DNA from: Micromonospora sp. MW-13
GTDB lineage: Bacteria; Actinomycetota; Actinomycetes; Mycobacteriales; Micromonosporaceae
Assembly (NCBI RefSeq): GCF_003434305.1
Contig: NZ_QKKX01000089.1
Span: 1 to 48,324, forward strand
Direction of reading: 5' to 3'
Length of the DNA: 48,324 nucleotides
Positions 31,762-39,823 of this stretch are shown here, in pieces; within the stretch, counting starts at the first letter, position 1; each line of letters opens with the position of its first letter. Below the pieces are notes generated by a model. The model did no database searches, had not been told where the DNA came from, and worked only from the letters and a program-made list of their open reading frames with translations. A program made the translations under genes and the position numbers.

Positions 31762-32985
31762 CTACTGCGGATGCGGACTGCGAACGACCACCGCGGAGTT
31801 GAAGCCGCCGTAGCCGCGGGCCAGCACCAGTGCGGCCCGGACCGGCAGCCGCCGGGGGCGTTCGGTCACCAGGTCGAGGCCGTGCTCCGCGGCGGGCGTG
31901 ACGTGCACGGTGGGTGGGACCACGCTGTCCCGGACGGCGAGCAACGCGGTCACGACGTCCAGCGCGCCCGCCCCGGAGCAGAGCCGGCCGGTCATCGTCT
32001 TGGGGGCCGTCACCGGCACCCCGAGCGGCCCGAACACCGCCGCGATCGCGGCGGCCTCGATCCGGTCCTGCTCCGGCACGCCGGCCGCGTCGGCGAACAC
32101 GACGTCGACGTCGTCGGGAGCCAGCCCGGCGTCGGCCAGCGCCAGCTCGATCGCCCGCCGCATCCCCGGCTCCCGGCCGCTGTCCGGGTGCGGGTCGAAG
32201 GTGGTGCCGTACCCGGCGATCTCGCCGTAGACGGTGGCCGCCCCCCGGTCGCGGGCCGAGTCGGCGTCCTCCACGACGAGCAGCGCCCCGCCCTCGGCCG
32301 GCACGTGCCCGCAGGCCCCGGCGTCGAACGGCAGGTACGCGCGGTCCGGCTGCTCGCTCGTGCTCAGTCGCCGGCTGGCGAGCTGGGCCACCCAGCCCCA
32401 CGGACAGATCGAGGCGTCGACCCCGCCGGTGATCATCAACCGGGTGCCCTGTCGGACGTGCCGGCGCGCCTGAGCCACCGCGTCCAACCCGCCCGCCTGG
32501 TCGCTGACCAGCGCGCCGCACGGGCCACGCATCCCGTTGCGGATGGAGATCTGGCCCGTGTTCACCGCGTAGAACCACGCGAACGACTGGTACGCGCTGA
32601 CGTACTGGCTGCCCTGGCTCCACAGGTTGCGCAGCTCGCCCTGCCCGAACTCGAAGCCGCCCGACGAGCTGGCGGTCACCACGCCCATGTCGTACTCGGG
32701 CAGGTCGCCCGCGCGAACCCCGGCGTCGGCCAGCGCCCAGTCGGTGGCGACCAGCGCCAGCTGGGTCATCCGGTCGGTCTGCGGCAGCAGCCGGCCGGGC
32801 AGGTGTTCCGCGGCGGAGAACCCGCGGATCTCCCCCGCCAGCCGGGCCGGGTACCGGTCGGGGGTGAAGCGGGAGACCGGGCGGATGGCGCTCTCGCCGC
32901 GCAGGGTGGCCGCCCAGTACGCGGCGGTCCCGAGCCCGTTCGGCGCGGTGACGCCGATCCCGGTCACCACCGCCCGGGCGGTCAC
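31762..32985 (-). CDS. Ketosynthase chain-length factor (KS-beta, UrdB/LanB-like)
   Basis: This 407-residue KS-like subunit has Gln163 (ALVSDQAGGLDAV) in place of the active-site cysteine, the mark of chain-length factors. It decarboxylates malonyl-ACP and sets chain length with KS-alpha. The GTG at 32985 overlaps the KS-alpha stop (GTGA), giving the usual 1:1 coupling. Sequence context, together with the angucycline tailoring genes, predicts a C20 decaketide, but chain length is not directly provable by eye. Confidence 0.95.
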   Translation of the reverse strand: MTARAVVTGIGVTAPNGLGTAAYWAATLRGESAIRPVSRFTPDRYPARLAGEIRGFSAAEHLPGRLLPQTDRMTQLALVATDWALADAGVRAGDLPEYDMGVVTASSSGGFEFGQGELRNLWSQGSQYVSAYQSFAWFYAVNTGQISIRNGMRGPCGALVSDQAGGLDAVAQARRHVRQGTRLMITGGVDASICPWGWVAQLASRRLSTSEQPDRAYLPFDAGACGHVPAEGGALLVVEDADSARDRGAATVYGEIAGYGTTFDPHPDSGREPGMRRAIELALADAGLAPDDVDVVFADAAGVPEQDRIEAAAIAAVFGPLGVPVTAPKTMTGRLCSGAGALDVVTALLAVRDSVVPPTVHVTPAAEHGLDLVTERPRRLPVRAALVLARGYGGFNSAVVVRSPHPQ

Positions 32986-34250
32986 CTCCGGCTCCGGCCG
33001 GGCCGGGTCAGCACCATCGCGCTCTGGAACCCGCCGAAGCCGCTGCCGACGGTCAGCACGGTGTCGGTGCGCTGCGACCGGGCGACGCGGGGCACGTAGT
33101 CGAGGTCGCACTCGGGGTCGGGTTCGTGCAGGTTGGCGGTGGGCGGGACGACCCCGGTCTCGATCGCCAGCGCGGAGGCCGCGATCTCGATCGAGCCGAC
33201 GGCGCCCAGCGAGTGGCCGATCATCGACTTGATCGAACTCACCGGGGTCCGGTACGCGTGGTGGCCCAGGCTCAGCTTGAACGCGGCCGTCTCGTGCCGG
33301 TCGTTCTGCTTGGTGCCGGAGCCGTGCGCGTTGACGTAGTCGATGTCGCCGGCGTTGACCCGGGCCTCGGCCAGCGCAGCCCGGATCGCCTCGGCCATCT
33401 CCCGCCCGTCGGGGCGCAGGCCGGTCATGTGGAACGCGTTGCACCGGGACGCGAAGCCGGCGATCTCCGCGTAGATGTGCGCCCTGCGCCGGCGGGCGTG
33501 CTGGTACTCCTCCAACACGAAGATGGCCGAGCCCTCGCCGAGCACGAAGCCGTTGCGGGTGGCGTCGAAGGGGCGCGACGCGTGCTCGGCGTCGTCGTTG
33601 CGCGGGCTGGTCGCCTTGATCGCGTCGAAGCAGGCGAGGGTGATGGGGGAGATCGGGGCGTCCGTGGCACCGGCGATCATCACGTCGGCGGCGCCCTCCC
33701 GGATCAGCTCGCAGGCGTGACCGACGGAGTCGAGCCCGGAGGTGCAGCCGGTGGAGACCACGGTGGTCGGCCCCTCCGCGCCCACCGCCCACGCCACCTC
33801 GGCCGCGAACGAGCTGGGCACGAAGTGGTTGTAGAGGTGCGGCGGGGCGTACTCGTGGTCGACCAGGTCCAGCCGACCGCCGTCGCTCACCACCCGGTAC
33901 TCCTGGTCGAGCCCCATCGTGGCACCGACCGCGCTGCCGACGGTCACCCCCACCCGGTGCGGGTTCAGCTCCGCCACGCCGAGCCCGCTGTCCGCGACCG
34001 CCTCGCGGGCGGCGACCAGCGCGAGCTGCGCCGCCCGGTCCATCCGCCGCACCTCCTGAGGCGTCAGCCCGCTCAGGTACGGGTCGAAGTCGATTTCCGC
34101 AGCGATCTGGGAGCGGAACTGCGCGGGGTCGAAGAGCGAGATCCGCCGGGTTGCCGTCCGGCCGTCGCCCAGGAGGGCCCAGAATTCCTTGACGCCGATC
34201 CCACCCGGTGCAAGAACCCCGATACCGGTGATCACTACCCGAGGTCTCAC
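32982..34250 (-). CDS. Type II PKS ketosynthase (KS-alpha, UrdA/LanA-like)
   Basis: This 422-residue condensing enzyme has catalytic Cys169 in VVSTGCTSGLDSVGHA, the His of VNAHGSGTKQNDRHE, and IKSMIGHSLGAVGSIE with the second His. It catalyses the decarboxylative condensations building the aromatic polyketide. A GTG start at 34250 overlaps the stop of the cyclase gene. Gene order cyclase-KS-CLF-ACP-KR-aromatase is the conserved angucycline order seen in urdamycin and landomycin. Confidence 0.97.
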   Translation of the reverse strand: MRPRVVITGIGVLAPGGIGVKEFWALLGDGRTATRRISLFDPAQFRSQIAAEIDFDPYLSGLTPQEVRRMDRAAQLALVAAREAVADSGLGVAELNPHRVGVTVGSAVGATMGLDQEYRVVSDGGRLDLVDHEYAPPHLYNHFVPSSFAAEVAWAVGAEGPTTVVSTGCTSGLDSVGHACELIREGAADVMIAGATDAPISPITLACFDAIKATSPRNDDAEHASRPFDATRNGFVLGEGSAIFVLEEYQHARRRRAHIYAEIAGFASRCNAFHMTGLRPDGREMAEAIRAALAEARVNAGDIDYVNAHGSGTKQNDRHETAAFKLSLGHHAYRTPVSSIKSMIGHSLGAVGSIEIAASALAIETGVVPPTANLHEPDPECDLDYVPRVARSQRTDTVLTVGSGFGGFQSAMVLTRPGRSRR

Positions 34251-34576
34251 GTGTTTTCCCTCCAGTGGTAGAAGCGAGTCGCCATGGCGTCCTTCGGCGA
34301 GCGCCAGGTCGCCGGGTCATAGGCTCCGATGAACGGCTTGAGATCCTCACTGATCGCAACGAACAACGGGTCCGACTTCGCCTGCTCCACGGCTTCGCCG
34401 CCGGTTTCCGAATCGAAGTCCTGGAGATGGAAATACAGTCCCCGGTACGCGAAGAGTTCGCGCCGCCGGGTGCCCATGCGGTGCGGCAGGTCGGTCTTGT
34501 CGAACTCCTCGAAGAGCCGGCCGACCGCAGACGCCGACTCCGGCGCCATGCGGGCCACGATCAGGGTGCTGTACAT
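34247..34576 (-). CDS. TcmI-family angucycline cyclase (UrdF/JadI-like)
   Basis: This 109-residue TcmI-type polyketide cyclase has VARMAPESASAVGRLFEEFDKTDLPHRMG in short form at the N-terminus, RRRELFAYRGLYFHLQDF, and PATWRSPKDAMATRFYHW at the C-terminus, all family hallmarks. It closes the later rings in the bent angucycline (benz[a]anthracene) mode. It is 28 bp after the PgaE-like oxygenase and overlaps KS-alpha by 4 nt. Its presence separates this cluster from linear anthracycline or tetracenomycin types, although the linear galtamycinone skeleton can also derive from an angucycline. Confidence 0.93.
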   Translation of the reverse strand: MYSTLIVARMAPESASAVGRLFEEFDKTDLPHRMGTRRRELFAYRGLYFHLQDFDSETGGEAVEQAKSDPLFVAISEDLKPFIGAYDPATWRSPKDAMATRFYHWRENT

Positions 34577-34604
34577 GCCTCTTCCTTCCTGCGGTGGCGG
34601 CTGG

Positions 34605-36077
34605 TCAGGCGGGGCCGAACCATCGGTCCAGCGCCGCGGGCAGCTCTCCCGGGCCGGAGTGTTCGCCGGCCGTCCAGGCGACGTGCCCGTCCGGCCGGAT
34701 CAGGACGGCCGCGGTGCCGCTCAGGGGGCTGCGGGCGTCGGCGTCGTGCGGCACGGCGGTCACGATCTGCACCCGGTCCGCCCAGCCGGCCGCGGCGGCC
34801 CGCAGCTCCGCGTCGTCGGCGAGGTCGAGCAGCACGCCCCGGGCCGGGTGCAGCAGCTCCGTGGTGCTGGTCTTGCCGGCCTCGCCGACCAGCTCCTGGT
34901 GGGGCATCCGCCGGCCGAGCAGGGGATGGTCGCCCTCGCCGAACGCGTACTGGATGGCGAGGCCGCTCACCATGCCCGCCAGGTGCCGGCTCACGCTGTC
35001 GTACGCGATCAGCTCGGTCAGCACGTCGCGCAGCGGCTGCATCTCCTCCCCGCGCAGGAAGAGCAGCCCCTGGGCCCGGGTGTTCATCAGCAGCCGCGCA
35101 CCGACCGGGTGGCGCTCGGCGTGGTAGGTGTCGAGCAGCTCCGGCGGGGCGGAGCCGCGGACCACGGCGGCCAGCTTCCACCCGAGGTTCACCGAGTCCT
35201 GGACGCTGACGTTGAGCCCCTGCCCGCCGGCGGGCAGGTGGATGTGGGCGGCGTCGCCGGCGATCAGCACCCGGCCCCGGCGGTACTGCGTGACCTGCCG
35301 GGTGGCGTCACCAAAGGCGCTGACCCACAGGCCGGTGCCGTGGTGGATGCTCTCCCCGGTCAGCCGCTGCCAGGCGTCGGCGACCTCGGCGAAGCTCGGC
35401 GGCGTCGTCCGCCGGGCCGGCGGGGTGCCCCGCTCGCAGACGATGATGCGGTCCACGCCGTCGCCCAGCGGGCCGGCCATCACCATGCCGCCCGGGAAGG
35501 ACTCCCCGATCGGGCGCGGTCGCAGGTCGCAGCCCTGCACGTCGGCGAGGAACATCTCCATGGTCGCCGCGGTGCCGGGGAAGTCGAACCGGGCCGCCTT
35601 CCGGACGGTGCTCCGGCCGCCGTCGCAGCCCACCAGGTACTGCGCGCGCAGGGCCGTCGGTCCGGCCGGGGTCCGCACCTGCACCTCGACGCCCCCGTCG
35701 TGCTCGGTGAACCCGACGAACTCCCAGCCGCGCCGGATGTCGGCACCCAGCTCGACGGCCCACTCGGTGAGCACGGCCTCGGTGCGCGCCTGTGGCACTC
35801 CCTTGGCGCCGAAGTGCGCGCCGTCGAGCACGCTGAAGTCCACCGGCAGCCCGCCGAAGTGGCCCACCGGGCTCGTCTCGATCGGCCCGAACCGGGGCAG
35901 CAGGCCGCGCTGGTCGAACACCTCCATCGTCCGGGCGGTGAAGCCCAGGCCCCGGGACTCACCGGTCGGTCGGTCCAGCCGGTCGAGGACGACCACCGGC
36001 ACGCCGCCGAGTCGCAGCTCCCCGGCGAGCATCAGGCCGGCCGGGCCGGCCCCCACCACAATGACCGCAGCATCCAT
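34605..36077 (-). CDS. Angucycline C12 hydroxylase (PgaE/UrdE/LanE-like)
   Basis: This 490-residue FAD monooxygenase resembles PgaE over its full length: MDAAVIVVGAGPAGLMLAGEL (FAD), GESRGLGFTARTMEVFDQRG, LVGCDGGRSTVRKAA, CERGTPPARR, and the GD motif LIAGDAAHIHLPAGGQGLN near residue 280. The C-terminal thioredoxin-like domain ends HVAWTAGEHSGPGELPAALDRWFG. PgaE-type enzymes hydroxylate C12 of the prejadomycin-type intermediate with NADPH and O2. It is the first gene of the core operon, so its upstream region (36078-36342) should hold the core promoter. Confidence 0.94.
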   Translation of the reverse strand: MDAAVIVVGAGPAGLMLAGELRLGGVPVVVLDRLDRPTGESRGLGFTARTMEVFDQRGLLPRFGPIETSPVGHFGGLPVDFSVLDGAHFGAKGVPQARTEAVLTEWAVELGADIRRGWEFVGFTEHDGGVEVQVRTPAGPTALRAQYLVGCDGGRSTVRKAARFDFPGTAATMEMFLADVQGCDLRPRPIGESFPGGMVMAGPLGDGVDRIIVCERGTPPARRTTPPSFAEVADAWQRLTGESIHHGTGLWVSAFGDATRQVTQYRRGRVLIAGDAAHIHLPAGGQGLNVSVQDSVNLGWKLAAVVRGSAPPELLDTYHAERHPVGARLLMNTRAQGLLFLRGEEMQPLRDVLTELIAYDSVSRHLAGMVSGLAIQYAFGEGDHPLLGRRMPHQELVGEAGKTSTTELLHPARGVLLDLADDAELRAAAAGWADRVQIVTAVPHDADARSPLSGTAAVLIRPDGHVAWTAGEHSGPGELPAALDRWFGPA

Positions 36078-36342
36078 CGATTCTCCTTCATCGACAGTCA
36101 GATCCTCGGACAGGAATTGCCGGGCCCCATTAGGCCGGCGCGGTTGAGGATCAGATATCCGGAAACCGGATTTCGCATCGCCGTGATTCGTCGAATTCGG
36201 CCACGCCGCCCGGGGTGCGGGTAATTGGCGGATCCTCGACTCTCCGTCGGGTCAACGGCCAATGCGGCGGATGCTGGGATACAGCTTCTTCGGTTCACCG
36301 TCGGACGTCAAGAGACGTCCAATCAATCAATGCACACCGGCG
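36078..36342 (-). promoter_or_regulatory. Promoter/operator region of the angucycline core operon
   Basis: This 265-bp interval before the PgaE-like gene holds two clean dyads: ATCCGG-AAA-CCGGAT (36157-36171) and GGACGTC-AAGA-GACGTCC (36303-36320). Sequence around 36187-36195 (TTCGTCGAA) is also palindromic. They are candidate operators for the regulators at 36343 and 37427. The second dyad, 23 bp after the stop of the 36343 gene, might instead be a terminator. No convincing -35/-10 pair was fixed. Confidence 0.45.
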
Positions 36343-37242
36343 TTACCGTGCCGTCCGGTCCGCACTTCGCCGGGCACGCCGGTCGAACGTCCTGGTCACG
36401 TCGGCCGCTAGGTACGTGGTCCGGCCCGCCCGGCTGCGGCGGCCCCACCGCTCCTCGCTGGCGAGCCGGTAGACCGTGCCGGACGGGACCCGCCAGAGCC
36501 GGGCGATGTCCGCGGCCGTGAACCAGCGCGCCCCCGGGACGGCGGTGGCCGCCGCGCCGGGGGCGGCGTCTCCCGCGACGGGCCGGCGCATCCGCCGGTG
36601 GAGCTCCAGCCACTGGTGGTCGGCCCACCGGTGCCGGGGGTCCTCCCGACACCGGATCTCCGCCGGTGACGGCTCGTGCGGGCGCAGGTGGGCCACGAGC
36701 TGGCCGGTGCAGCCGACCTCCACGCAGGACCCGAGCCGCACCTGACGTAGCTGTGCCGGGTACGCCGCTCGGCGCGCCGAGCGGACGAGCTGCGCCACCT
36801 CCTCGCTGAACTCGGCCGCCGCCGGGTGCGCCGCCACCCAGCGGAGGTGTCGCAGGAGGAACCGGGCCAGCGGGGTGGCCGACCGGGACGGTGGGCCGAC
36901 CCGGCGCTCGGTGACGACCAGGCCGGCCCACGATCCGAGCACCCCGACGATGGTCGCCCGGGCCTCGGCGACGACCGGGTTGAACGGCATCGACGGCACC
37001 GTCCCGCCGCCGGAGGTGCGCTCGTGCTGCGCGCCGGATCCGCCGCCCAGCGCCTGCCCGCAGTCGTCGTACAAGGCGGGGAGCAGGCGCAGGTCCCGCT
37101 CGGCGTTCGCCAGGCACGACGGGCACAGCCGGGAGTCCGCCTCGGCCAGCCCCGCCGGCCGGCCGGCGCCCTCGCGCGACCGGCACCCCGCCCCGACGCA
37201 CACCGCGTCCAGGATCCCGGGTATCTCGCACTCTCGATTCAT
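36343..37242 (-). CDS. Cys-rich HTH protein, possibly OvmZ-like regulator
   Basis: This 299-residue protein has an N-terminal cysteine cluster (CEIPG, CVGAGC, LCPSCLANA within residues 4-50) suggesting zinc binding. A second cysteine pair, GSCVEVGCTG, lies mid-protein. The C-terminal MerR/excisionase-like helix-turn-helix reads WFTAADIARLWRVPSGTVYRLASEERW, then YLAADVTRTFDRR. I chose the ATG at 37242, preceded by AGGAGAG; a longer frame to 37380 is arginine/proline-rich. Position beside a StrR/ParB-like regulator and an angucycline core recalls the OvmZ/OvmW activator pair of oviedomycin. That homology is from memory of gene context, not an alignment. A DNA-binding role is likely. Confidence 0.6.
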   Translation of the reverse strand: MNRECEIPGILDAVCVGAGCRSREGAGRPAGLAEADSRLCPSCLANAERDLRLLPALYDDCGQALGGGSGAQHERTSGGGTVPSMPFNPVVAEARATIVGVLGSWAGLVVTERRVGPPSRSATPLARFLLRHLRWVAAHPAAAEFSEEVAQLVRSARRAAYPAQLRQVRLGSCVEVGCTGQLVAHLRPHEPSPAEIRCREDPRHRWADHQWLELHRRMRRPVAGDAAPGAAATAVPGARWFTAADIARLWRVPSGTVYRLASEERWGRRSRAGRTTYLAADVTRTFDRRARRSADRTAR

Positions 37243-37426
37243 CTCGGCATCTCTCCTGAATTCCCCGCCCTCGTGGGGCGGATGGTCGACGGGCGTGCTT
37301 CTCCGCCGTCGGGACGCCGACGCGCCGACGCGCCGGCTGACCGGGCGGGTCGGGGCGGCTGGCATCCGGCCGGCTGTCACCGGACCGGGGCGAGCCGCCG
37401 GTCCGGCCGAAGGACCACGACCGGGG

Positions 37427-38509
37427 CTACGGGAGCCGGGTGGCCGACGACGAGACCTGCGTCGTGGTCGCCCGCGCCGCCGGCCCGGTGGTACGGATCC
37501 TGCGCTCGATGTGTTCCGCGAACTCCCGCCACGTCTCCGCGCAGGCGTCGGCCGCTCCGTGGACGAGAAGCATGGAGTGCGGAGGGATCGTGTCGATCAG
37601 CTCGTTCCACTGCTCTCCGCTGATGTTCAGCGCCGCGAGCATCCGGAGCAGGAGCCGGCCCTTCTCGTTGAAGCGGAGGGACGGGTCGTTGCGGAGGCTC
37701 GCCGAGATCGCGTTGCGGTCGCGTCGGCTCCGGACCGTGGTCGCGGTGACGTCCCGCGCCTCCGTGCCGTCCGCCGGTTGCCGCTTCGGGCTCCGCCGCG
37801 GGGGCGGCACCGGATCGTCGCCGCGGCTCATCCTGCGGCGTACGTCGCGGACGGTGGTCGGGGAGATGCCCGCCGCCCGGGCGATGGTACGCAGCGACGC
37901 GTCCGGCTGCTTCGCGATCAGCTCGCTCGCCCGCCGCCGGCCCTCGGCGCTGTCCAGGGGCCGGACCCGGCCGTCCCGGCCGAGGCGCGTGTGCAACTGC
38001 GTGCTTTCCCCGGTTGCACGACGCCGGATGGACCCCACCGTCTTCGCCGCGAGCCCGGTGGTGGCGGCGATGACCCGGTCCGACCACTGCGGGTGGGAGG
38101 CGATGATGCGGTAGGCGGCAGCCGTCCGGTCGGCCAGCGAGAGCGGCAGCCCGTGCGCGATGTTGAGTTCCACCGCGAGGACGAAGGCCTCCTTCGCGTC
38201 GCCCTCGAAGAACTGGACGTCGATGTGCGTGTCGCCCCGTGACACCGCCGCGCGCACCCGGTGCATCCCGTCGACGACCCGCAGGGTCGGCCGGTGTACC
38301 AGGATCGGCGGGAACCTCGTCTCCGACTCCACGAGTACGCGCACGTAGTCCGGATTCTCGCCCTCCACCCGTGGGGAGTCCGAGGCGACCAGCAGGTCCA
38401 GCGCGACCCGCTCGACCGACTGCGAGACGGGCAGCCGGTCCAGGACCGGCGAGACCCACTCGACCAACTCCGAACCCCGGTTCGGCGATAAGGCAGACTT
38501 GTCCGTCAC
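37427..38509 (-). CDS. StrR/ParB-like pathway activator
   Basis: This 360-residue regulator has residues ~36-125 forming the ParB/sulfiredoxin-like domain of StrR-type activators (SDSPRVEGENPDYVRVL, PPILVHRPTLRVVDGMHRVRA, NIAHGLPLSLADRTAA). Two helix-turn-helices follow: SDRVIAATTGLAAKTVGSIRRR (~143-164) and LRTIARAAGISPTTVRDVRRR (~206-226). StrR, NovG and Dbv4 activate antibiotic clusters. The GTG at 38509 has GGGGG 6 nt upstream; longer frames exist to 38611 but add residues unlike the family. It probably switches on the core operon, perhaps together with the neighbouring HTH protein. I did not find a full StrR consensus site. Confidence 0.82.
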   Translation of the reverse strand: MTDKSALSPNRGSELVEWVSPVLDRLPVSQSVERVALDLLVASDSPRVEGENPDYVRVLVESETRFPPILVHRPTLRVVDGMHRVRAAVSRGDTHIDVQFFEGDAKEAFVLAVELNIAHGLPLSLADRTAAAYRIIASHPQWSDRVIAATTGLAAKTVGSIRRRATGESTQLHTRLGRDGRVRPLDSAEGRRRASELIAKQPDASLRTIARAAGISPTTVRDVRRRMSRGDDPVPPPRRSPKRQPADGTEARDVTATTVRSRRDRNAISASLRNDPSLRFNEKGRLLLRMLAALNISGEQWNELIDTIPPHSMLLVHGAADACAETWREFAEHIERRIRTTGPAARATTTQVSSSATRLP

Positions 38510-38735
38510 ACTGGCCCCCGTAACTGCATTAACTGGATATCGAGATATCAGAACCGGAGCGGCGCCTGACGCCATTGCCAGAAAATTACTTAATCGACAG
38601 GCAGGCGCCACCGGTTTTGCGGGAATCGCCCTCGATCCCCACCGTCACTGAAGCTCGCACCGTCACTCACCGTCAACCGAAAGGCGACGCGGACAACTGT
38701 AAGTAGACCACCGGTAGCTGTAAAGGAGGACGAGG

Positions 38736-38783
38736 GTGCACACCGGACGCCACCGCAGTGTCGTGATATTGACGCAACATTAG
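38736..38783 (+). CDS. Possible 15-residue leader-like peptide
   Basis: A GTG at 38736 preceded at 6 nt by a strong AAGGAGG ribosome site opens a 15-codon frame, MHTGRHRSVVILTQH, ending in TAG. Nothing immediately downstream looks like a controlled gene, so this may be a chance frame. It is listed because the ribosome site is among the best in the window and the region is otherwise non-coding. Confidence 0.25.
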   Translation: MHTGRHRSVVILTQH

Positions 38784-38797
38784 CGGCAACCAATACC

Positions 38798-38815
38798 TAA
38801 CGCGCTCTTAACGCG
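38798..38815 (+). repeat. Direct heptamer repeat TAACGCG, 11-bp period
   Basis: TAACGCG occurs at 38798-38804 and 38809-38815, start-to-start 11 bp (4-bp gap). This is the geometry of SARP-family binding sites. No SARP gene is in the window, so the link is speculative. Confidence 0.35.
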
Positions 38816-39273
38816 GGCTTGAGCAGCGCATCGACTAGACCTTCCGGTGGGCCCGGCACCGCTCCGACAGGCCGGCGCAGCCGGCCCCGCGCCTGCGGGC
38901 CTCCGCCCCACTCCCCTCGCCCGGGCACCTTTCGGCCGCCGTGCCGACGCCCTGGACCGCGCGTTCAGCAGGGACAACGCGGCACGTCGAGCGACCGGGC
39001 CAAACGTCTTGGGATTCCCATTCGGCACAAATCGAGAGGAGCGGGAATACGAAAGGCGTCCTAAACCTGCACCGTGACGCTTATCACAGCCCCCGGGTGG
39101 GGTTGCCGTGACGCTTCCACCCGGATACGAAGGCTCGCAGCCACGCCACGGTGGTGACGGATGCGGCGGCGGATGCCCACTCCGGGAGCCCCCGGTGGAC
39201 AGCGGGGGCGGCGGCTGATCGGTACCGTCAACGTTCGACCTCTTCGCCGCCCCCGATCGAGAGAAGCCCGCCC

Positions 39274-39801
39274 GTGTCGCACGTCGAGAAGATCACCGGT
39301 GAGCTGCGGGCGCTGACCACCGGCGTCGAACGCGCACAGGGGCTGGCCGCCGCCGCCCACAGGCAGGCGCAGGAGGTGGCCCTGCGCGCCGCCGGTGCCG
39401 GCTTCGCCGCCGTCGCGGCCGGCATGACCCGGGTGCAGGCCGCGGTCTCGGAGATCCAGGGCACCCTGAACGGGCTGGCCACGTCCCTGGGCGAGGCGAC
39501 GAAGACCACGGCGGCGGTCCCCCACCGGGCCACCCCGCAGGAGACCATCGCCGGGCTCACCCCCGTTTTGAGCAGCGTCGACGGTGTCCGCGACACCACG
39601 ACCAGGACCATCGGTCAGCTCGGCGAGACCCGGCAGCTCGCCACCCTGGTGCTCCAGGGCGGGCAACCCGGCCCGATGCTGTCGACGCTGGAGAGCATCA
39701 GGCAGGTCCTGACGCTGGTCGTCCAGCGCACCGCTGTCGCCCGCCAGTCCGTCGAGGCGGCCATCGCCGAGGCACGACAGCTCGGTTCCTCGGAAAACTG
39801 A
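39274..39801 (+). CDS. DUF6244-like alpha-helical protein
   Basis: This 175-residue protein is rich in Ala, Gln and Thr, with heptad-like helices. It includes ELRALTTGVERAQGLAAAAHRQAQE, ATPQETIAGLTPVLSSVDGV and LQGGQPGPMLSTLE in recognisable blocks. It resembles DUF6244 proteins found mainly in Micromonosporaceae, of unknown function, perhaps distantly WXG100-like in style. The GTG at 39274 begins VSHVEKITGELRAL; the frame is open further upstream, but that part is unlike the family. It is convergent with the FG-GAP gene 22 bp away and not part of the metabolite cluster. Confidence 0.65.
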   Translation: MSHVEKITGELRALTTGVERAQGLAAAAHRQAQEVALRAAGAGFAAVAAGMTRVQAAVSEIQGTLNGLATSLGEATKTTAAVPHRATPQETIAGLTPVLSSVDGVRDTTTRTIGQLGETRQLATLVLQGGQPGPMLSTLESIRQVLTLVVQRTAVARQSVEAAIAEARQLGSSEN

Positions 39802-39823
39802 CCGGATCTGGCCGCCGGGCCGC

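Larger units (their letters stand above)
38510..39273. promoter_or_regulatory. Long regulatory intergenic region at cluster edge
   Basis: A 764-bp stretch without a clear gene, unusually AT-rich near 38520-38600. It holds two GATATC boxes (38536-38541 and 38544-38549) next to the StrR-like gene. It also holds three near-repeats of ACCGTCA (38641, 38659, 38669) and two CTGTAA repeats 21 bp apart (38697, 38718). Direct heptamers TAACGCG lie at 38798 and 38809, and a possible short ORF at 38736. Beyond ~38830 I see nothing definite except the start region of the DUF6244-like gene. Confidence 0.45.

Noticed and set aside
29243..31813. 856-codon plus-strand frame across the aromatase, ketoreductase and ACP genes
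   Set aside because: The opposite strand carries four canonical PKS genes with catalytic residues. The long frame is a codon-bias artefact.
36143..36151. GGTTGAGGA half-site resembling a SoxR box in the core promoter region
   Set aside because: Only one half of the dyad is present. There is no CCTCAA partner at the right distance and no 19-bp-spaced promoter, so I do not call the core operon a SoxR target.
37243..37380. N-terminal extension of the Cys-rich HTH protein to 37380
   Set aside because: The extra residues are Arg/Pro/Ser-rich and unlike a folded domain. A good ribosome site precedes the ATG at 37242.
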